A DNA stretch of 19,122 nucleotides. Source: CAYSPU01 sp964432995. Lineage in GTDB: Bacteria; Verrucomicrobiota; Verrucomicrobiia; Limisphaerales; JAHDYP01. The notes below the pieces were generated by a model that made no database searches, was not told the DNA's origin, and saw only the letters and a list, made by a program, of their open reading frames with translations. The stretch is from assembly GCA_964432995.1 (NCBI GenBank), contig CAYSPU010000101.1, positions 1 through 19,122 of the forward strand, given 5' to 3'. Positions 15,213-19,122 of this stretch are shown piece after piece. How positions within the stretch are numbered: position 1 is the first letter of the stretch; every line of letters starts with the position of its first letter. The position numbers were made by a program, and so were the translations under genes.

Positions 15213-16613
15213 TTAAGGCAACTTGGTGAAAAAAACAATGCGGTTCGTGTTGGTCCCGCGCCGCTGGTTGTCCACCCCCCAGCAGTTGGCGGTCTTGGTG
15301 AACTGCTGATCGTTAATCAGGATCAACTCGGGAACCAAGCCCGCTGCCATCCCGCACGGCACCACGGCTTCCTCCAGACGGGTCGCGCCACCGTGGACTT
15401 CCCCGACCTCGAAGGCGACATGGCCGCCGGGCCGGAGAACGCGGTGCAGCTCGTAAAACACGTCAGTCATCGCCTTCTGCCAGTCGACAACCTTGCGGAG
15501 TTGCGAAAGTCTCACCGACTGGGCGTCGATGCCCAGAAACCAGCAGCGCAACCAGTTGTCCGTCGCGTAGTCAACCACGTTCAGAAACGGTGGCGAAGTG
15601 ACGACGAGGTCGACGGCCCCAGCGGCGATCTCGGGGGTGTGGTGGGCCGGTTGGGTGAGCAGTTGGGCGCGGGCGGCGAGCCCGGCCAACCGTTGCCGGA
15701 GAGCGGCGTCGCACTCCGCCAGCAGATAGTTCGACTTCTTCAGGATCAGCGCGGGCACGTGGCGCCGAGGCGGCGACTGCTGCCGCCGGGCGTTGATGCG
15801 CCGCTGGGACTTGACGGACACCGCCTGGTTCGGGGGCAGGGAGTAGACGGAGAAGAACCCGGCCGAATGCCCCGTCAAACGATTGAGGGCCACCAGGGTG
15901 ATCCACTCGTCGACCGCATCGGCGGTGCCCTCGGCGTGGCGGTAGCGGAGGTAGCGTTTGAGGGCGCAGATCTCGACCAGGGTCTCCGGGTGGTAGAACA
16001 CCAGCAGATCCTCCGGGAACTCGTCGTGAGCGCGGAAGTCGATCCCCCGCAGCCGCTCACCAACGCCTTCCGGGTCCGGCGGCCGCAGACGCGGACGCGT
16101 CAAAACCACGCTGAGCGGGTTGATGTCGCATCCGAAAGGGACGCGGTCGAGCAACGCCGCCTCCACCAGAGTCGTTCCCCGGCCCATGAATGGGTCGTAG
16201 ACGACGTCCCCAGGCCGGGTCAGGCGTTCGATGAAGAACCGCGGGAGCTGGGGTTTGAAGCAGGCGCGATACGAAATCTCGTGCAACCGATCCGCCTGCC
16301 GCTGGCCGGCCGTCCAGAACTCGTTGACAAACGTCGGAACCTCAACCCGCTGTCCGTTGCCCTCCGCCGTCGTCGCCAGTATCCGGGTCTCCTTGCCGAA
16401 GTCGCGGAACGCGGCCAGTTCCCTGGCGAGGTCCGCCGCGGAAGACGGCGTGCCTGGGGAAGGCCCTTCCGGCGGGCGGCGGATCCGCCGGCCGCGGGCG
16501 CCTTGGGCAACCTTGGAGGCGGGGCGGACCGGTTCCATCCCGAGCGGCAGTTCGGGCGTGATCAGGTCGCTGACTTGACGGCGGCGGCGCATGTGTTTTC
16601 TTGCTGGCGGCAA
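15213..16613 (-). CDS. Putative DNA methyltransferase (N4-cytosine or N6-adenine), solitary
   Basis: 466 residues from TTG 16613, which has an AGGAGAAAGG sequence 5-15 bases upstream; ATG 16592 (residue 8) is the alternative with a weak site. The SAM-binding motif I DPFMGRGTT (140-148) is followed by FGCDINPLS, and the catalytic motif TSPPF (339-343) comes about 190 residues later, then NVVDYATDNWLRCW and a typical VLRPGGHVAFEVGEV strand. Motif I before motif IV with a long region between them, a place for target recognition, is an alpha-like order. SPPF is most often seen in N4-cytosine enzymes. No restriction endonuclease or specificity subunit is in the window, so it may be an orphan, regulatory methylase. 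A nucleic-acid target other than DNA cannot be excluded. Divergent from the E2 gene. Confidence 0.82.
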   Translation of the reverse strand: MPPARKHMRRRRQVSDLITPELPLGMEPVRPASKVAQGARGRRIRRPPEGPSPGTPSSAADLARELAAFRDFGKETRILATTAEGNGQRVEVPTFVNEFWTAGQRQADRLHEISYRACFKPQLPRFFIERLTRPGDVVYDPFMGRGTTLVEAALLDRVPFGCDINPLSVVLTRPRLRPPDPEGVGERLRGIDFRAHDEFPEDLLVFYHPETLVEICALKRYLRYRHAEGTADAVDEWITLVALNRLTGHSAGFFSVYSLPPNQAVSVKSQRRINARRQQSPPRRHVPALILKKSNYLLAECDAALRQRLAGLAARAQLLTQPAHHTPEIAAGAVDLVVTSPPFLNVVDYATDNWLRCWFLGIDAQSVRLSQLRKVVDWQKAMTDVFYELHRVLRPGGHVAFEVGEVHGGATRLEEAVVPCGMAAGLVPELILINDQQFTKTANCWGVDNQRRGTNTNRIVFFTKLP

Positions 16614-16659
16614 GCGCGCCTTTCTCCTAGCGTCTTTGCGCCATCAAGCAATCGTTTTT

Positions 16660-17970
16660 ATGGATGTGAAACTCCCCAAACTCGGCGAAGGAGCCGAATC
16701 CGGCGTCGTGGTCGGCATCCTGGTGAAAGAGGGCGACCGCGTCAGCGAGGGCCAGACCCTCATCGAACTGGAGAACGAGAAAGCGGTTGCCCCCATACCC
16801 TCCAGTGCGGCCGGGATCGTCTCGCGGATCCGGGTGAAAGAGGGCGATCGGATTTCGGCGGGGGCGGTGATTTTGTCGCGGGGCGGGGAGGGGGAGGAGA
16901 CTGCGGCGCCAGCGCCGGCAGCGGCAGCGGCGCCGCCACCGGCGGCGGGTCGGAAGCGGGGGGCGGCCGCGCCGGCCGTGCCCGTCATGCCGGCAGCGGA
17001 GGCGACAACCAACGTGGCGGTGGTGGAGGAAATCCCGCAGCGGTCGGAGGCGCCCCTGGCGGCTCCGCCGGCAATCCGCCGCCTGGCCCGCGAATTGGGG
17101 ATCGACCTCGCCCGGGTCCGCGGCACCGAACGCGGGGGGCGGATTGGGATGACGGATTTGCGGGCGTATGTCGAGTTGGTGCAGCGGCTGGCGTTCCAGC
17201 GGCGCGAGCCGGCCGCCAAGGAGTCGCCGGCGACACCGGCCGCGGAACGGGTCGACTTCTCAAAATGGGGCCCGATCACGCGCAAGCCGCTTTCCGCCCT
17301 GCGCCAGACCATTCGCCAGCGGATGTCGGCGAGTTGGACGGCGGTTCCGCGGGTCACGCAGTTCGACGAGGCGGACATCACGCGGTTGATGGAACTGCGC
17401 AAGAAGCACGCGCCGGCCTACGAGGCCAAGGGGACCAAGCTGACCGTCACCCCCCTCCTCGTGCAGGCGGTGGCGCGCACTCTCCGACAGCACCCGCTCC
17501 TCAATTGCAGCCTCGACGAAGCCGCCAACGAGCTGGTTCTCAAGGATTACGTCCACATCGGCCTGGCGGTGGACACGGAAGCAGGCTTGATTGTCCCCGT
17601 GATTCGCGATGCCGATCGCAAGAGCGTGCTCCAACTGGCGCAGGAGGTCGAGTCCCTCGCCGCCCGGGCGCGCGAACGGAAAGTGTCCCTCGAGGAACTC
17701 CGGGGGGGGACGTTCACCATCTCGAACCAGGGCGGGATTGGCGGCGCCCATTTCACCCCGATTGTGAATCTGCCGGAAGTGGCCATCCTGGGCCTGGGCC
17801 GGGGCGCGATGAAACCGGTGGTTCGCGACAAGAAGATCGAGCCGCGGCTTCTCCTGCCGTTGGCGCTCTCCTATGATCATCGGGTGATCGATGGGGCGAC
17901 CGCCGCCCGGTTCGTCACCGACCTCGTGAAGGCGTTTCAGGAATTCCCCGAAGACCAAATCCCGCTGTAG
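16660..17970 (+). CDS. pdhC: 2-oxoacid dehydrogenase E2, dihydrolipoamide acyltransferase
   Basis: 436 residues from ATG 16660, where the lipoyl domain begins (MDVKLPKLGEGAESG); the open frame upstream to 16591 lies in the divergent promoter region. One lipoyl domain (1-76) carries the lipoylated lysine K41 in ENEKA. An Ala/Pro-rich flexible linker follows, then a peripheral-subunit-binding domain (about 134-170, IRRLARELGIDLARVRGT) that docks E1/E3, and the catalytic domain (about 203-436) with DHRVIDG (H407, D411). It transfers an acyl group from lipoamide to CoA. Pyruvate is the likeliest substrate, but branched-chain or 2-oxoglutarate complexes cannot be excluded. E3 follows after 22 bases; E1 is not adjacent. 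There is no obvious ribosome-binding site. Confidence 0.93.
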   Translation: MDVKLPKLGEGAESGVVVGILVKEGDRVSEGQTLIELENEKAVAPIPSSAAGIVSRIRVKEGDRISAGAVILSRGGEGEETAAPAPAAAAAPPPAAGRKRGAAAPAVPVMPAAEATTNVAVVEEIPQRSEAPLAAPPAIRRLARELGIDLARVRGTERGGRIGMTDLRAYVELVQRLAFQRREPAAKESPATPAAERVDFSKWGPITRKPLSALRQTIRQRMSASWTAVPRVTQFDEADITRLMELRKKHAPAYEAKGTKLTVTPLLVQAVARTLRQHPLLNCSLDEAANELVLKDYVHIGLAVDTEAGLIVPVIRDADRKSVLQLAQEVESLAARARERKVSLEELRGGTFTISNQGGIGGAHFTPIVNLPEVAILGLGRGAMKPVVRDKKIEPRLLLPLALSYDHRVIDGATAARFVTDLVKAFQEFPEDQIPL

Positions 17971-17992
17971 CGGCGGCAACCATCGAGAACCT

Positions 17993-19122
17993 ATGGAACC
18001 TGTACAGACAGAGCTGGCGGTATTGGGCGCGGGCCCCGGCGGCTACGCGGCGGCCTTCTACGCCGCCGACCTCGGCAAGAAGGTGATTCTGGTGGAGCAG
18101 GACCGACGGCTCGGTGGCGTCTGCCTGAACCGCGGCTGCATTCCATCCAAAGCCTTCCTCCACGCCACGCACGTCCTCGCGGCCGCCAAGGACTCCGTCC
18201 AGCGCGGGATCACGCTCGGCGCGGCCACGGTCGATTTGCCCCGCCTGCGCGCCTGGAAGGAAGGCATCCTGGACAAGCTCTCGGGCGGCGTCGCCCAACT
18301 CGCCAAGCTGCGCAACGTCGAGGTCTGGCGCGGGCGCGGGTATTTCGAGGATTCGCAGACGCTGCGGGTGGAGACGGAGCAGGGGCAGCGGTTCATCCGT
18401 TATCAGCAGGCGATTCTGGCTCACGGCTCGAAGCCGGCCATGCCCAAGGCCTTTGATCTGGGCAATCCGCGGATCATGACCTCGAACGAGGCGCTGGAGA
18501 TCGAGGAGATCCCCGAGAGCCTGCTGGTGATTGGCGGCGGTTACATCGGGCTCGAGCTGGGCAGCGTCTACGCGGCGCTGGGCAGCAAGGTGGTGATTGT
18601 GGAACTCATGGAAACGCTGTTGATGGGTGCGGATCCGGACCTGGTGCGGCCGGTGTTCACCTATGCACGGAAGCACTTCCAAGAGGTCCGCCTCAAGGCC
18701 AAGGTGCTGGAGATGGCGACCAGCGGCCGGCAGATCAAGGTCCATCTGGATCTGGAAGGCCAACGACTGGAGGAAAACTACGACCGCGTCCTGGTCGCCG
18801 TCGGCCGCGCCCCCAGCGGCGACGATCTCGGCCTCGAAAACACCAAGGTCCAGCGAACCGACAAGGGCTTCGTCAAAGTCAACGAACGGCAGCAAACCGA
18901 CGACCCGAGCATCTACTGCATCGGGGACGCGGCGGGCGGGATCCTCCTCGCCCATAAGGCCTCCCGCGAAGCGCGAATCGCCGTCGATGTCATCACCGGG
19001 AACGAGTCCGCGCCGGACCAATTCGTCATTCCGGCCGTGGTCTTCACCGACCCGGAGCTCGCCTGGTGCGGCATTACCGAAAACGAAGCCCGGGACCGGA
19101 ACCTGAAGGTCGAAGTCGCCAA
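17993..19122 (+). CDS. lpdA: Dihydrolipoamide dehydrogenase, E3 (partial, 3' end beyond the window)
   Basis: 376 full codons are visible of about 460-470 expected; the frame is open to the window end. ATG 17993 starts just before the FAD-binding GAGPGGY (12-18). The redox-active disulfide is C44/C49 in CLNRGCIPSK. The NAD-binding loop is GGGYIG (181-186), and the second FAD motif CIGDAAGG is present. The dimerisation domain begins (VVFTDPELAWCGI), but its catalytic His-Glu pair lies past the window. The enzyme re-oxidises dihydrolipoamide on E2, passing electrons through FAD to NAD+. It lies 22 bases after the E2 gene on the same strand, so the two are almost certainly co-transcribed. Confidence 0.96.
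   Translation, partial: MEPVQTELAVLGAGPGGYAAAFYAADLGKKVILVEQDRRLGGVCLNRGCIPSKAFLHATHVLAAAKDSVQRGITLGAATVDLPRLRAWKEGILDKLSGGVAQLAKLRNVEVWRGRGYFEDSQTLRVETEQGQRFIRYQQAILAHGSKPAMPKAFDLGNPRIMTSNEALEIEEIPESLLVIGGGYIGLELGSVYAALGSKVVIVELMETLLMGADPDLVRPVFTYARKHFQEVRLKAKVLEMATSGRQIKVHLDLEGQRLEENYDRVLVAVGRAPSGDDLGLENTKVQRTDKGFVKVNERQQTDDPSIYCIGDAAGGILLAHKASREARIAVDVITGNESAPDQFVIPAVVFTDPELAWCGITENEARDRNLKVEVA

Noticed and set aside
1..19122. CRISPR array, tRNA, rRNA, prophage or transposase
   Set aside because: No regularly spaced repeats, no cloverleaf-like sequence with T-loop signature in the gaps, and no integrase or transposase motifs were seen.

Overview
The window looks like a chromosomal segment of a high-GC, free-living member of the Verrucomicrobiota, possibly near Pedosphaera/Limisphaera. 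This is inferred from gene style: a periplasmic OB-like-repeat hybrid histidine kinase, a PQQ-propeller protein beside a Ser/Thr kinase, an unusual UvrA paralogue and weak Shine-Dalgarno signals. No rRNA, tRNA, CRISPR array, integrase, transposase or phage gene was seen. The window is almost wholly coding; the only gap over 300 bases is 3230-3618.

Layout. (1) 1-2172, minus strand: a membrane-anchored PQQ-like beta-propeller protein followed 35 bases later by a zinc-ribbon Ser/Thr protein kinase cut by the window start. (2) 2291-3229, plus: a metallo-beta-lactamase-fold hydrolase of the UlaG/NAPE-PLD type. (3) 3230-3618: intergenic region with a hairpin after the hydrolase gene, then AT-rich DNA with palindromes ahead of a protein-quality-control cluster. 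(4) 3619-6845, plus: Hsp20, an HtrA/DegP-type protease with two PDZ domains, and a DnaJ-type co-chaperone with half of the usual zinc motifs. (5) 6944-16613, minus: a small hypothetical protein, a UvrA-family ATPase, a 1360-residue hybrid sensor kinase and a solitary DNA methyltransferase. (6) 16660-19122, plus: E2 and E3 of a 2-oxoacid dehydrogenase complex, E3 cut by the window end; E1 is not in the window.

The genes form several functional groups rather than one system. Hsp20, HtrA and DnaJ hold, hand over and degrade misfolded proteins in the cytoplasm and the cell envelope. E2 and E3 carry out acyl transfer and lipoamide re-oxidation. The kinase and propeller pair may be an envelope signalling unit. 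The most unusual signal is in the UvrA-family gene. An 85-bp imperfect palindrome (8326-8410) is translated in frame inside a 65-residue insertion, and a second, perfect 31-bp palindrome (7723-7753) covers the extreme C-terminus. This resembles gene-resident palindromic elements such as those known from Rickettsia.
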